64,000 bases of DNA from Verrucomicrobiota bacterium (GCA_030605125.1 JAUWBD010000003.1:1-64000); one strand, 5' to 3'. Positions 1-10,437 are shown, counted from the stretch's first letter. Notes: a model not told the origin generated them from the sequence alone. Numbers and translations: made by a program.

Positions 1-1
1 C

Positions 2-556
2 GCCGCCTCGCTCGATGACACGCCAGACCTCATCGTCGTCTCCACCTTCCTGCGCGCGATCCAGACCGCCGAGCCGATCCGCGCCCGCTTCCCCACAGCG
101 CCGGTCGAGACCTGGCCCGTCGAGGAGTTCACCTTTCTCCCACCCTCGCTTTTCATCGGCACGACCTTCCGCGATCGCGAACCGCAGAACTCCGCCTACT
201 GGCGCGCCGCCGACCCCGACCTACACCCCGGACCGGGCGGCGAGTCCTTCCGTGAATTCATCGCCCGCGTCGATCGAGTCCTCGCCCGCCTGCTCGCCCA
301 CCCCGCCCGCTTCATCGTCGTCGTGACCCACGGCTACACCATCCAGGCCCTGCTCTGGCGACTCGCCCACCCGGGGCGCGCGACCGACGCTTCGGGGATG
401 GCGGCGTGGAACGTCTTCCGCGCCCCGCTCTCCCTCGCCCCCACCGCCTCGGTCGAACTGCGCGGCCCCGCGGGCGGCCCCTTTGTCTCCGGCCCCATCC
501 TGCCTCCCCGCTACGATTCGTCTTCCCCAGCCGCCTCCGGCGCCGTGCGAGCCTGA
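2..556 (+). CDS. Histidine phosphatase family protein, 5'-truncated by window edge
   Basis: Open frame from nt 2 to the TGA at 554-556. Reads ...DDTPDLIVVSTFLRAIQTAEPI...PGGESFREFIARVDRVL...FIVVVTHGYTIQALLW; the GESF...R and VTHG pattern fits phosphoglycerate-mutase-like phosphatases. The ORF track only shows the 3' part (323-556). Confidence 0.75.
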   Translation, partial: AASLDDTPDLIVVSTFLRAIQTAEPIRARFPTAPVETWPVEEFTFLPPSLFIGTTFRDREPQNSAYWRAADPDLHPGPGGESFREFIARVDRVLARLLAHPARFIVVVTHGYTIQALLWRLAHPGRATDASGMAAWNVFRAPLSLAPTASVELRGPAGGPFVSGPILPPRYDSSSPAASGAVRA

Positions 557-565
557 GTTGCCCCG

Positions 566-588
566 TGGAGGGACGCCGTCCCCGGCGT
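566..588. repeat. Short palindromic intergenic element (copy 1)
   Basis: TGGAGGGACGCCGTCCCCGGCGT with stem GACGCC/GGCGT(c); identical 23-mer at 10380-10402. Both copies lie just after a stop codon. Confidence 0.7.
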
Positions 589-681
589 GTATGATTGGCG
601 AGCGGAGCCGGAAACAAGCGAGCGGGCGCGGGCGGCCAGCCCGCCGCTCATCCACAGTCCAGAATCAAATGACTGCCGGCC

Positions 682-1782
682 TCACAAGCTCCGCCCATCC
701 CTCCACACGCCCGGCAACATCATGGTTTTGGGCGTGGGCGGCAGCCCGCGTTCGTTGCGCGTGAGCTGTGCGATCGCCATGTCCACCGCGCCCGCCGCCA
801 CACGCTCCAATCCTTGGTCCACCCCGGCGACAAATCCGTCGTTTGGGTCGCGACACAGGTGTGCGAACGCCAGATCCTCGGGGACACGCAGCCCCGCCTC
901 ACGCAGCGATTCCAAGGCCTCCAGATGCGTCGAGACGACGGCGTCGGGCCGCGTTTCATCCAGCCAGCGCTTGAGATCGTCGCTCCTCCGCGCGTCGCGC
1001 GCGAGCACATGCGCGATCTCGCGATCCACGCCGCCCTCCAATCCATATCCGTAGAGGATAGGTAGCGTCGCGATCCGAAGCTCTGCGCCCGTCACCGCGA
1101 AATACCCGGCCGCAAACTGAAAGCCTGTCAGTCGCTCCACAAAGTGCGGCAACAGGCAGCCGATCCGCCTGCGTCCGCGCGCGTGCAGTTCACGGCACGC
1201 CATCATCATCACGTCGGCGGCATGGCTTGCCACCGTGTGCATCCGTTGCGCGTCGCTCGCCCGTCCCAGGCTCACGCTCGCGAACAAACGCAGGTCGCAA
1301 GGGTCCTGCGGCGCCAGGTGGAGAGGGCGAGGCAGCAACACCACCGCTTCGATCCCGCGGGCTCGCAACACCTCGGTGAGCCTCCCCGGCGTCATTCCCC
1401 GCGCCTGCGATTGAACCCGCTCGAGGCGGCACCCCAGCTCCTCCGCCCGCCGCAGCCCGCCCTCCAGGAACCGCCGTTGCACTGCGTGCGACAGCGTCTC
1501 CTCCCCGTCCGCGAAAGGCTCGATCCAGGCGATCGCCGGCACCGCGGCGACGCTCCGCCCCCGCGCACGCCGCCGCATCATCAGTTCGCTGACGAACGGA
1601 TTTGGCCGGTAGCCGAGACGGCGGGCCGCGTTGGCCACCCGCCGCGCCAGCTCCGGGCGCACGTTGCGACCACCATGGAGCACGCGCGAAACCGTGCTCG
1701 GAGAGACTTTGGCCGCGCGCGCCACATCGCGCACGGTGGGCGGGGAGGGGTTTGACATCACGCTGACGTTTGAGGGCTGCAC
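682..1782 (-). CDS. LacI family transcriptional regulator
   Basis: 366 aa; N-terminal HTH PTVRDVARAAKVSPSTVSRVLHGGRNVRPELARRVANAARRLGYRPN followed by a periplasmic-binding-like domain. Confidence 0.92.
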   Translation of the reverse strand: MQPSNVSVMSNPSPPTVRDVARAAKVSPSTVSRVLHGGRNVRPELARRVANAARRLGYRPNPFVSELMMRRRARGRSVAAVPAIAWIEPFADGEETLSHAVQRRFLEGGLRRAEELGCRLERVQSQARGMTPGRLTEVLRARGIEAVVLLPRPLHLAPQDPCDLRLFASVSLGRASDAQRMHTVASHAADVMMMACRELHARGRRRIGCLLPHFVERLTGFQFAAGYFAVTGAELRIATLPILYGYGLEGGVDREIAHVLARDARRSDDLKRWLDETRPDAVVSTHLEALESLREAGLRVPEDLAFAHLCRDPNDGFVAGVDQGLERVAAGAVDMAIAQLTRNERGLPPTPKTMMLPGVWRDGRSL

Positions 1783-1824
1783 ACAACGACGTTTCCCTCT
1801 GACGCGCCGGCAAGCCGGCCTGCC

Positions 1825-1838
1825 CGCAAACCCTTGCG
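1825..1838. promoter_or_regulatory. Putative operator CGCAA-ACCC-TTGCG
   Basis: Exact dyad between divergent lacI-like gene (1782) and secreted-protein gene (1914). Confidence 0.5.
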
Positions 1839-1913
1839 CCGAGCGCTTCGGGAAACACGTGCCAACGCGTCCCGCTTCCGCTGCCTCGACGCGCTTTTCA
1901 AGGTCGCCGCGTT

Positions 1914-3917
1914 ATGCCCCACCCCACACCACACCCCCGTTCCGGGGGCGTCCGCCTCGTGCGCGCCCTCGTCTCCTCCGCCGTCGTCGCGCTCGCCGCG
2001 ACCCTCGCCGCCGCGCGCGATCCCTGGCTCCAGCCCTTCGCCCCCGAAAGCATCTGGAACACCCCGATCGGCACCGGCGCCGTTTATGAACCCATCAACA
2101 TCGGCGGCTCCGCCGGCCTCCCCGCGCATTCGCACGTGACCGTGGACCCCGAATACATCCTGCGCCCCCGCAAGGACGCCCCCGTGCGCGTGCTCTACCA
2201 GGCCGCCGGCTGGTCCAACCGCAGCTACTCCACCGCCACCTTTCTCGGGCGCCTCCGCATCCCCGACAACTTCACCCTCCCCGACACCACCAGCTCCGAG
2301 CGCCCCAACAACTGCACCGTCATCCTCGGCAACGACCGCCGCACCGTCTGGGAATACAACGCCTTCACCCGCCCCACCGCCGGCGGCAACGTGTGGGCCT
2401 ACGAAGGCAGCCCGCAGGATTTGTATGGGCTCGGCACCTACGGCGGCCACGCCGGCTCCGGCCTCTCCACCATCGGCGGCTCGATCCGCAAGGGCGAACT
2501 CACCGGCTCCGAACCCATCCGCCACGCGCTCAAGATCCTCATCCGCGGCCACACCTACCTGAACTACAACTCCACCAACAAGGGCTACCGCTGGCCCGCC
2601 GTCACCGCCGACAACTACGCCGGCAACCCCAGCGATCCGTCCCGCTACCTCGGCACCAACCCGAAGCTCGTGATGGGCGCCCACCTCGCCATCCCGCCCT
2701 CCGTCAGCGAGTCCTCGCTCGGCCTCCAGACCGCCTGGGGCCGCAAGCTCTTCGCCGCCCTCCGCGACTACGGGGCCTACATCGTGGACGACGCCGCCTG
2801 GAACGCGTTCTACATCAACGCCGACCACGAGGCCATCAGCGAGTTCAACACCGTCTTCGGCTACTCGATGCTGAACTCCACCTCGTTTCGCAACGAGATG
2901 AACCGCCTCATCCCCCACCTGCGCATCCTCGACAACAACCGCGACGCCAACGGCAACGGCATCGCCGGCGGCCCCGGCAACCGCCGCGTCACTCGCGTCG
3001 GCGCGCTCACGCCCTACGACCCCGCCACCGGCAACGCCTTTGACCGAGCCTCCATCAGCTTCGGCGGCGACATGGCCGGCGCGCTTAGCAAGGACGGCGA
3101 CCTCGGCACCTACCGCACCTCCGCCTCCACCCAGGCCTCCGCGCAGACCTTCTTCACGATCGACTTTGGCAGCGACCGCACCTTCGACCGCATCACGCTC
3201 GAGACCGGTCCCTCCGACCGCGACGCCTTCCTCCGCAAGGCCAACATCTGGGCCTCCGCCCACAGCGGCGGCGGCTTCTGGAACGGCTTCGTGGACGGCG
3301 GCCAATACGTGATCCGGCAGGCCCGCGGCGAGGGCAAGACCCACATCCGCTTCAAAAACGCCCGCACCGCCCGCTACGTCACGATCCAGTCCATGACCGT
3401 CCCCACCAGCGAGGGCGGCGACAACCGCTGGCGCCTCGCCGAGGTCAACGTCCACTACGACAACGACCCCGCCGCCACCGAGCCCGCCGCCGTCAACCTC
3501 GTGCCTAACGGCGGCTTCGAGTCCGGCCTCACCGGCTGGGACCACTGGAACGGCGCCGCCACCATCGTCACCGACCGCAGCGAGGGCGCTCAGGCCGTGC
3601 GCATCGGCGCCAACGAAGGCGGCGTCGGCCGCTACCCCGATCTGCCCTCCGGCACCAACACCGTCCGGCTGAGCTTCTCCGCCAAGTCCGACACCTCCAA
3701 CTGGGCCGCCGTGCAGATCCAGTTCCTCGACAACAACTGGAACACGCTCGGCGCCGCCCACTCGGTCACCATCACCCAGGGCACCACGTGGCGGAATTTC
3801 CAGGGCAACGTGCTCACCGTCCCCAACGGCGCCCGCCGTTTCCAAGTCTGGGTTTGGAAAGCCGGCGGCACCGGCCTCGTGTGGGTGGACAACATCCGCG
3901 TGTTACAGAATCCCTGA
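1914..3917 (+). CDS. Secreted protein of unknown catalytic type with F5/8-type C (discoidin)-like and C-terminal CBM-like domains
   Basis: Signal-like N-terminus (LVRALVSSAVVALAATLAAA), WLQPFAPESIWNTPIGTGAVY module, discoidin-like TFFTIDFGSDRTFDRITLETGP...ARYVTIQSM, C-terminal NLVPNGGFESGLTGWDHW. Confidence 0.75.
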   Translation: MPHPTPHPRSGGVRLVRALVSSAVVALAATLAAARDPWLQPFAPESIWNTPIGTGAVYEPINIGGSAGLPAHSHVTVDPEYILRPRKDAPVRVLYQAAGWSNRSYSTATFLGRLRIPDNFTLPDTTSSERPNNCTVILGNDRRTVWEYNAFTRPTAGGNVWAYEGSPQDLYGLGTYGGHAGSGLSTIGGSIRKGELTGSEPIRHALKILIRGHTYLNYNSTNKGYRWPAVTADNYAGNPSDPSRYLGTNPKLVMGAHLAIPPSVSESSLGLQTAWGRKLFAALRDYGAYIVDDAAWNAFYINADHEAISEFNTVFGYSMLNSTSFRNEMNRLIPHLRILDNNRDANGNGIAGGPGNRRVTRVGALTPYDPATGNAFDRASISFGGDMAGALSKDGDLGTYRTSASTQASAQTFFTIDFGSDRTFDRITLETGPSDRDAFLRKANIWASAHSGGGFWNGFVDGGQYVIRQARGEGKTHIRFKNARTARYVTIQSMTVPTSEGGDNRWRLAEVNVHYDNDPAATEPAAVNLVPNGGFESGLTGWDHWNGAATIVTDRSEGAQAVRIGANEGGVGRYPDLPSGTNTVRLSFSAKSDTSNWAAVQIQFLDNNWNTLGAAHSVTITQGTTWRNFQGNVLTVPNGARRFQVWVWKAGGTGLVWVDNIRVLQNP

Positions 3918-3921
3918 CGAC

Positions 3922-3943
3922 GAGGGCGTGATCTCACGCCCTC
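3922..3943. terminator. Post-stop hairpin GAGGGCGTGA-TC-TCACGCCCTC
   Basis: 10-bp perfect stem 5 bp after the stop of the 1914-3917 gene; no strong T-tract, so terminator versus repeat is unresolved. Confidence 0.45.
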
Positions 3944-3969
3944 CACCTCGCCCTCCCCGCTCGCCCTCC

Positions 3970-6123
3970 ATGCCCGTCCCTCCCCCCCGCCTCCCGATCT
4001 CCACGACCGCCCTCGCCCTTCTCGTCGCCGTCTCCGCCGCCGCGCTCCCCTCGTCGGCGCGCCCGGCCGGCGCCGCCTACGGCCCATGGCGCTCCACCGA
4101 GCTCGGAGGCGGGGGATACATTCTCAACATCTACCAAGCGCCCTCCCGCCCCGAGGTCTTCTACACCCACATCGACGTCGGCGGCATCTACCGCAGCGAC
4201 GACGGCGCCCGCACCTGGCGCATGCTCCATGGCGGCCTGCCGCCCCTGCCCGGCATCACCGACACCGCCGGGCTCAACCTCGACCCGCGCGACGCCGACA
4301 CCCTGCTCGCCGCCGTCGGCAGCGTCTGGTTCCCGCCTCACGGCGTCTATCGCAGCACCGACGGCGGGCGCTCCTGGGAAAAAGTGCTCTCCGGAAATTT
4401 CTACGGCAACCACCCCTTCCGCGCCGACGGCCAGGTGCTCGCCCGCAGCCCCGCCCATCCCGACCTGCTCCTCGCCGCCGGTGTCGGCGGCACCCACCGC
4501 TCCACCGACGGCGGCCGCACCTGGAGCTTGGTCGGTCTCGAACACCTCAACCCCGTCCACGTCCAGTTCTCGCCCTACGACCCCAACCGCGCCTGGCTCT
4601 GCGCCCAACCGTGGAAACCCAACAACGCCGACCGCGCCTTCGCGGGCGGACTCTACCGCAGCGACGACGCCGGCCTCACCTGGCAACGCATCCTCGAGAC
4701 CAGCCCCACCGAGCTCGCCGCCCGCGCCGATGCCGACGAGGTGATCGGGCTCTTTCACGCCTACGACGTCCGCCTCAGCCGCGACGGCGGTCGCACCTGG
4801 CAGTCCTTCGGCGAGGGCCTCGACTACAGCGTGCCCGCCCGCCCCACCTGGCACGACACCGAGGACCGCAGCAACATCGTGGCGGTTAAGGACGGCGCCT
4901 GGGTCACCGGCTCGCGCCTCGGCACCTTCTACACCCGCCCCTTCGGCTCCGCCGCCTGGACCAAGATCCCCCGCACCAAGCCCGTCGAGAACGCCTTTGG
5001 CCGCCCTTGGTGGGGACGCATGGAGGTCAAGGGCCGCCACCATTTCGGCGGCGCCGCCGGTGCCGTCTGGCTCGACCCGCTCGATCCCGCACGCTGGCTC
5101 TTCAGCGACTGGTATGGCCTCTGGCGCAGCGACGACGCCGGCGCCTCCTGGTCGCTCTCCGTCGATGGCATCGAGAGCACCTGCGTGCACTGCATCGAGC
5201 CCGACCCCCACGTGCCTGGCCGCCTGCACCTCGGGTATTGGGACCTCGGATACGTCTCGAGCGACGACGCCGGCCGCAGCGCCCACCGCGAACGCGCCGG
5301 CCACGTCAACGCCAACATGAAGGCGGTCGCCGTCTCCCTCGGCGACGCCGCCACCCTCCTCGCCGCCGGCGATGGCGACAAGGGCCGCTGGGCCGCCAAC
5401 ACCCTCTGGCGCAGCCGCGACGCCGGCGCCACCTGGTCCATGCTCACCCCGCCCCGGACCGATGCCGCCGCGCGCTACAACTCCGTGGTCTCCCACCCAG
5501 ATCCGCGCCGCACCGCCTCCTTCTACGTCGTGGCCCACGGTCCCGTCGCCGATACCGCAGGGGCGGGCGGGGTTTACGCCACCGATGACGCCGGCGAGAC
5601 ATGGCGGCTCGTCAGCACCGGCCTCGCCCCGGAAGGCGCCCCGTTTTTCCGCGATCACATCGCACACTACGGCCCCGAACTCTCCGCGTCTCCCGGCGGC
5701 ACTCTCGTCGCCATCAGCGTGGACCACGGCGGCCTCGCCCGCCTGCCTGCCGGCGAAGATAAATGGCAAGCCATCGCGCCGCCCGCGCCCGGTCAGCCCC
5801 GCTCGATCGTCGCCGACCTGCGCCACCCCGGCCGCCACTTCCTCAGCCTCGGCGAAGGCGGCCTCTGGCGCAGCGACGACGATGGCCTCACCTGGACCCG
5901 TATCCTGGATCGCGACTGTTCACGCATCGCCCTCGACCCCCACGCCGCCGGGCGCGTCGCCGTCGGCACGGCCGACAACGTTTACCTGAGCCTTGATGGC
6001 GGTGACACCTGGCGGGCCTATGGCGACGGCCTGCCGCATCGTTGGTATCCCGTTCCCGCCTTCAGCCGCGATCGCCTCCTCGTCGGCACGATCGGCTCCG
6101 GCATCTTTTGGCGGGACTTGTAG
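3970..6123 (+). CDS. BNR/VPS10-like beta-propeller protein (GH74-like)
   Basis: In frame of ORF 3928-6123, ATG at 3970 gives a signal-like N-terminus (STTALALLVAVSAAALPSSA). Repeated xxxSxDGGxTW motifs and HIDVGGIYRSDDG resembling the GH74 DVGG motif. Confidence 0.75.
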   Translation: MPVPPPRLPISTTALALLVAVSAAALPSSARPAGAAYGPWRSTELGGGGYILNIYQAPSRPEVFYTHIDVGGIYRSDDGARTWRMLHGGLPPLPGITDTAGLNLDPRDADTLLAAVGSVWFPPHGVYRSTDGGRSWEKVLSGNFYGNHPFRADGQVLARSPAHPDLLLAAGVGGTHRSTDGGRTWSLVGLEHLNPVHVQFSPYDPNRAWLCAQPWKPNNADRAFAGGLYRSDDAGLTWQRILETSPTELAARADADEVIGLFHAYDVRLSRDGGRTWQSFGEGLDYSVPARPTWHDTEDRSNIVAVKDGAWVTGSRLGTFYTRPFGSAAWTKIPRTKPVENAFGRPWWGRMEVKGRHHFGGAAGAVWLDPLDPARWLFSDWYGLWRSDDAGASWSLSVDGIESTCVHCIEPDPHVPGRLHLGYWDLGYVSSDDAGRSAHRERAGHVNANMKAVAVSLGDAATLLAAGDGDKGRWAANTLWRSRDAGATWSMLTPPRTDAAARYNSVVSHPDPRRTASFYVVAHGPVADTAGAGGVYATDDAGETWRLVSTGLAPEGAPFFRDHIAHYGPELSASPGGTLVAISVDHGGLARLPAGEDKWQAIAPPAPGQPRSIVADLRHPGRHFLSLGEGGLWRSDDDGLTWTRILDRDCSRIALDPHAAGRVAVGTADNVYLSLDGGDTWRAYGDGLPHRWYPVPAFSRDRLLVGTIGSGIFWRDL

Positions 6124-6275
6124 GCCCGGCGATTACGAGCGCCCCCGGCGGGGGTGCACTCCGCCTATCTCGGCGCGCCGTTCCGCAACGGCTTTCCCCC
6201 CGCGCCCATTCCCGCCCTACTCGAGCCCCTGCCACGCTCTACCTCCGCGCTCCCCGATCTACGCTTCCCGTTCCC

Positions 6276-8297
6276 ATGCCCTCCCTGCCTCCCGGCCGCC
6301 TGTTCTACGGCGGCGACTACAATCCCGAACAGTGGCCCGAGTCCGTCTGGCTCGAGGACATGCGCTACATGAAGGAGGCCGGCGTGAACCTCGTCAGCAT
6401 CGGCATCTTCTCTTGGGCCAAACTGCAAAGCGCCCCCGGCGTCTTCCACTTCGGCTGGCTCGACCGGCTCATGGATCTGCTCGCGAAGAACGGCATCATG
6501 GCCGACCTCGCCACCGCCACCGTCTCGCCGCCCGCCTGGCTGATCAAGCTTCACCCCGAGATCCTCCCCACCCTCGCCGACGGCTCTCGCCAGTGGCACG
6601 GCTCGCGCCAGCACTACAACCCCTCCAGCTCCGCCTACCGCGCCGCCTGCGCCGAACTCGTCACCGCCCTCGCCACCCGCTACAAGGACCACCCGGCCCT
6701 CGCGATGTGGCACATCAACAACGAATACGCCTGCCACGTCCCCGCCGACTACGGCAACGAGACCGCCGCCGCCTTCCGCGAGTGGCTCAAACAACGCCAC
6801 GGCTCGCTCGAGGCCCTCAACGCCGCCTGGGGCACCGCCTTCTGGAGCCAGCACTACTACGACTGGAGCGAGATCATCCCGCCGCGCGCGATGCCCAGCT
6901 TCCAGAACCCCGGCCAGTGCCTCGACTTCGCCCGCTTCTCCAGCGACGCCCTCCTCGAGTGCTGCCTCGTCGAGCAGCGAATCCTCCGCGCCATTACACC
7001 GGACAAGCCGGTCACGACCAACTTCATGGAGTGGGTCAAGGCCCTCGACTACCGCAAGTGGGCCGAGCACCTCGACTTCACCTGCCTCGACATCTACCCC
7101 GAGCCCACCGGCAGCTCCCGCCCCCTTGCGCAAAACGCCGACATGACCCGCTCCTGGCGCCCCGACGTGCCGTGGTTCATCATGGAACAGGTCACCACCC
7201 ACGTGAACTGGCGCTCGCGCAACGCGACCAAGCGCCCCGGCCTCATGCGCCTCTGGAGCTACGCCGCCATCGCCCGCGGCGCCGACGGCATCTGCTTTTT
7301 CCAATGGCGCCAGGCCCGCGCCGGCGCCGAGAAATTCCACGGCTCCATGCTCGGCCACGGCGACCCCGCCACGCAGCGCTGCTTCCAGGAGACCAAGCAG
7401 CTCGGCAACGAGCTCGCCCACCTCGGCGAAATCGCCGGCTCGAAGATCCGCGCCGAGACCGCCATCTACTTCGACCAGCAAAACTGGTGGGCCCTCGAAC
7501 TCCCCAGCAAACCCAACGCCGACCTCAAGTATAACCGCGGCGTCGAGAACTTCTACACCCCGCTCCTCCGCGCCAACCTCGCGGTGGACTTCGCCTTCGC
7601 CGTCTCTGATCTCTCGCGCTACAAGGTCGTCTTCGCCCCCGCGCTCTACCTCGTCGCGCCCGGCGTGGCGGAGAAACTCGAAGCCTTCGTCGCCGCCGGC
7701 GGCCAACTGGTGCTCACCTACTTCAGCGGCATCGTGGACGAGCACGACCGCGTGCACCTAGGCGGCTACCCCGCGCCCTTCCGCCAGCTGCTCGGCCTCG
7801 AGGTCGAGGAGTGGGCCGTGCCGCCCGACGACCGCGCCTCGTCGCTCGCCATCACGCCCGCCGGCGCCGCGCTCGGCCTGCCGGGAAAACTCGCTTCGTC
7901 CTTCTGGGCCGAGGCGATCCGCGCCGAGGGCTGCGAAGTGCTCGCCACCTTCACCGAGGGCTACCTCGCCGGTCGCCCCGCCCTCACCCGCCGCGCCCAC
8001 GGCAAGGGCCACGCCTGGTATCTCGGCACCGAACTCGACGCCGCCGGCTACGCCGCGCTGGTGAAAACCGTGACCGACACCGCCGGCCTGCGCCCGCCCC
8101 TCGCCGCGCCCGCCGACGTCGAGGTCGTCGAGCGCCACGCCGCCGACGGCACGCGCTACGCCTTCGTCCTCAACCACCGCGACGAACCCGTCACCGTATC
8201 CGATCCTTCGCTACGCGGCCGCGAGCTGCTTTCTGCCCGCGATCTCGCCGGCGCGCTCGAGCTGCCCCCGCTCGGCGTCGCCATCGTCCGGCGCTAA
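6276..8297 (+). CDS. Beta-galactosidase, GH42 family
   Basis: LFYGGDYNPEQWPESVWLEDMRYMKEAGVNLVSIGIFSWAKLQ; acid/base region WHINNEYACH and nucleophile region PWFIMEQVTTHVNWR. Start moved to the ATG at 6276. Confidence 0.93.
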   Translation: MPSLPPGRLFYGGDYNPEQWPESVWLEDMRYMKEAGVNLVSIGIFSWAKLQSAPGVFHFGWLDRLMDLLAKNGIMADLATATVSPPAWLIKLHPEILPTLADGSRQWHGSRQHYNPSSSAYRAACAELVTALATRYKDHPALAMWHINNEYACHVPADYGNETAAAFREWLKQRHGSLEALNAAWGTAFWSQHYYDWSEIIPPRAMPSFQNPGQCLDFARFSSDALLECCLVEQRILRAITPDKPVTTNFMEWVKALDYRKWAEHLDFTCLDIYPEPTGSSRPLAQNADMTRSWRPDVPWFIMEQVTTHVNWRSRNATKRPGLMRLWSYAAIARGADGICFFQWRQARAGAEKFHGSMLGHGDPATQRCFQETKQLGNELAHLGEIAGSKIRAETAIYFDQQNWWALELPSKPNADLKYNRGVENFYTPLLRANLAVDFAFAVSDLSRYKVVFAPALYLVAPGVAEKLEAFVAAGGQLVLTYFSGIVDEHDRVHLGGYPAPFRQLLGLEVEEWAVPPDDRASSLAITPAGAALGLPGKLASSFWAEAIRAEGCEVLATFTEGYLAGRPALTRRAHGKGHAWYLGTELDAAGYAALVKTVTDTAGLRPPLAAPADVEVVERHAADGTRYAFVLNHRDEPVTVSDPSLRGRELLSARDLAGALELPPLGVAIVRR

Positions 8298-8307
8298 GCC
8301 CCTCCCC

Positions 8308-10374
8308 ATGCCCCTCCCCGCCCAACTCACCGTCCACGGCGAGTCATCTCGTTTTTGGAGCCTTCACGCTCCCGCTCTCGCCACGCCGCTCGCGGTCGCC
8401 GCCCCGATCATCCGCGTGGACGACCAGGACCTCACGCTCGCCTCCACCGCGCTGCGCGAACTGCCGGCGCACGAGCTCCCCCACGGCGTCACCGAGCGTC
8501 GCTGGATGGGCCCGGTCGCCGGTCGCCCCGAGCTTTCGGTCGAATTCGTCGTGCGCCTCGCGCCCGACAGCCCTATCGCACGCTTTCGTTACGTTCTCCA
8601 CTCGACCAAACCTGTCCGCCTGACCAACGACCCCGCAGGCCGCAACGCGCTCTCCTACCTGCGCGTCTCCGTCGCCGACCTGCCGCGCGCCACCGAGGTT
8701 CGTTTCTCCAGCTACCTCAAGACCGTCCACAGCTTCGCCCTCGAGGAGGTGCCGCTGCCCGCCGCCCATTTCGAGGCCGGCCTTTCGTTCATGGGCCCGC
8801 TCCTCGCCGCGAGCGACGGCGCCACCTCGCTTGCCCTCGCCTACGAGCACGGCTCGCAGTCCACCAATCGCTTCGTCGAGTTTCGCCTCGCCGCCGACCG
8901 CTCCGTCACGCTCGCCGCGGTCAAGGGCAACTACTTCCACGGCCGCGTCGTCGGCCCGGGCGCGCCCTACGAGACCATCTGGTTCCAGCTCGGCGCCGTC
9001 GCGGGCGACGAAGCCGCGCTCGCCGCCGCCTACCGCGACTTCGTGCTCCGCCGCCTCTCGCCCAACCCCGAGTCGCGCCGCCCGCACGTCTTCTACAACA
9101 CCTGGAACCACCAGGAGCGCCTCAAGAACTGGCACAAGCGCCCCTACCTCGCCGAGATGACGCAGGAGCGCATGCTCGCCGAGATCGACGTCGCCGGCCG
9201 CATGGGCGTGGACGTCTTCGTCATCGACACCGGTTGGTATTCAAAAACCGGTGACTGGCGCGTGGACCTCTCCCGTTTCCCCGACGGCCTCAAGGCCGTG
9301 CGCGAGGCCCTCGACGCCCGCGGCATGAAGCTCGGCCTCTGGTTCAACCCCACCATCGCCGCCCTCACCAGCGAGATGCACGCCAAGCACCGCGACTGCA
9401 TCCAGGAGTGGCGCGGCGTGCAGCACCCGCCCCACGCGCACTGGGAAGGAGAGCCCAGCCAGGGCCTCTGCCTCGTCAGCCGCTACGCCGAAGCCTACGC
9501 CCAGGAGCTCATCCGCCTCGTGCGCGAACTCGGCGTCACCTACTTCAAGTGGGACGCCATCGGCCAGGAGGGTCCGCACTCCTGCGACGCCCCCGGCCAC
9601 GACCACGGCGGCCCCGACAACTCCCCCGAGGAGCGCAACGCCTGCTACGGCTTCGAGCAGGTTCGTGCCATGGCCAAGGTCGTGGACCGCGTCTGCGCCG
9701 AGTGCCCCGAGGCGATCTTCGACTTCGACATCACCGAGCCCGGCCGCTCCGTCGGCCTCGCCTTCCTCGCCGCTGGAAAATACTTCCTCATCAACAACGG
9801 CCCCTACCACTGGGAATACGACCTGCCGGGGACGACCGACGGCAACGCCAACCTCTTCTTCTTCCCCGGCCCGGCCCGCGCCTGGATCTGCCGCGCGCCG
9901 CTCACCTACGACAAGTGGATCCCCTCGATCCTCTTCCTCACCCACTACCTGCCCGACGCGCCCGCCGACTCGCAGCTCATCAACGTCGTTTCGCTCATGC
10001 TCGGCCAGAATGGCATCTGGGGCGACCTGCTCTCGCTCGACGCCGAGAGCGTCGCGCGCTGGCGCCGCCTGCTCGATCTCTACAAGCAGGTCCGCAACTC
10101 CGTCACGCTCGCCTCACCCGTCCGCACCGGCCCGGTCGGCGGTGATCCCGAGGTGCACGAAAAAATCGCGCCCGACGGCCGCGGCCTCGTCGCGATCTTC
10201 GCCAGCACGCCCGGCACCTACGACTACCTCACCCACGCCACTCATCTCGCCCCCGCGCTCGCCGGCACGCCCGACGTGGAAGTGGTCCGCACCCTGCCCG
10301 ACGGCCGCGTCCACCTGCGCGCGACCTTCGCCGCCCCAAGCGCCCGCGTCGTCTTCTTCGGCGCCACTTCCTGA
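8308..10374 (+). CDS. Alpha-galactosidase-like glycoside hydrolase (GH36/GH27 clan D)
   Basis: VFVIDTGWYSKTGDW, GMKLGLWFNP, YFKWDAIGQEG (nucleophile region), FDFDITEPGRS; starts 10 bp after the GH42 stop. Confidence 0.88.
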   Translation: MPLPAQLTVHGESSRFWSLHAPALATPLAVAAPIIRVDDQDLTLASTALRELPAHELPHGVTERRWMGPVAGRPELSVEFVVRLAPDSPIARFRYVLHSTKPVRLTNDPAGRNALSYLRVSVADLPRATEVRFSSYLKTVHSFALEEVPLPAAHFEAGLSFMGPLLAASDGATSLALAYEHGSQSTNRFVEFRLAADRSVTLAAVKGNYFHGRVVGPGAPYETIWFQLGAVAGDEAALAAAYRDFVLRRLSPNPESRRPHVFYNTWNHQERLKNWHKRPYLAEMTQERMLAEIDVAGRMGVDVFVIDTGWYSKTGDWRVDLSRFPDGLKAVREALDARGMKLGLWFNPTIAALTSEMHAKHRDCIQEWRGVQHPPHAHWEGEPSQGLCLVSRYAEAYAQELIRLVRELGVTYFKWDAIGQEGPHSCDAPGHDHGGPDNSPEERNACYGFEQVRAMAKVVDRVCAECPEAIFDFDITEPGRSVGLAFLAAGKYFLINNGPYHWEYDLPGTTDGNANLFFFPGPARAWICRAPLTYDKWIPSILFLTHYLPDAPADSQLINVVSLMLGQNGIWGDLLSLDAESVARWRRLLDLYKQVRNSVTLASPVRTGPVGGDPEVHEKIAPDGRGLVAIFASTPGTYDYLTHATHLAPALAGTPDVEVVRTLPDGRVHLRATFAAPSARVVFFGATS

Positions 10375-10379
10375 GCGCC

Positions 10380-10402
10380 TGGAGGGACGCCGTCCCCGGC
10401 GT
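10380..10402. repeat. Short palindromic intergenic element (copy 2)
   Basis: Identical 23-mer to 566-588. Confidence 0.7.
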
Positions 10403-10437
10403 CCGCGTCGTTACGTGCAGCCGGAGCCCGGAGCATC

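Noticed and set aside
1758-5838. Long minus-strand ORFs (1758-3845, 3934-5838) antisense to the secreted genes
   Set aside because: Gly/Val/Ala/Asp-rich shadow ORFs of high-GC third positions; no motifs.
6184-6197. CGCAA-CGGC-TTTCC before GH42 as an operator
   Set aside because: Second half-site differs at two positions; noted only as a degenerate copy, not listed as a feature.
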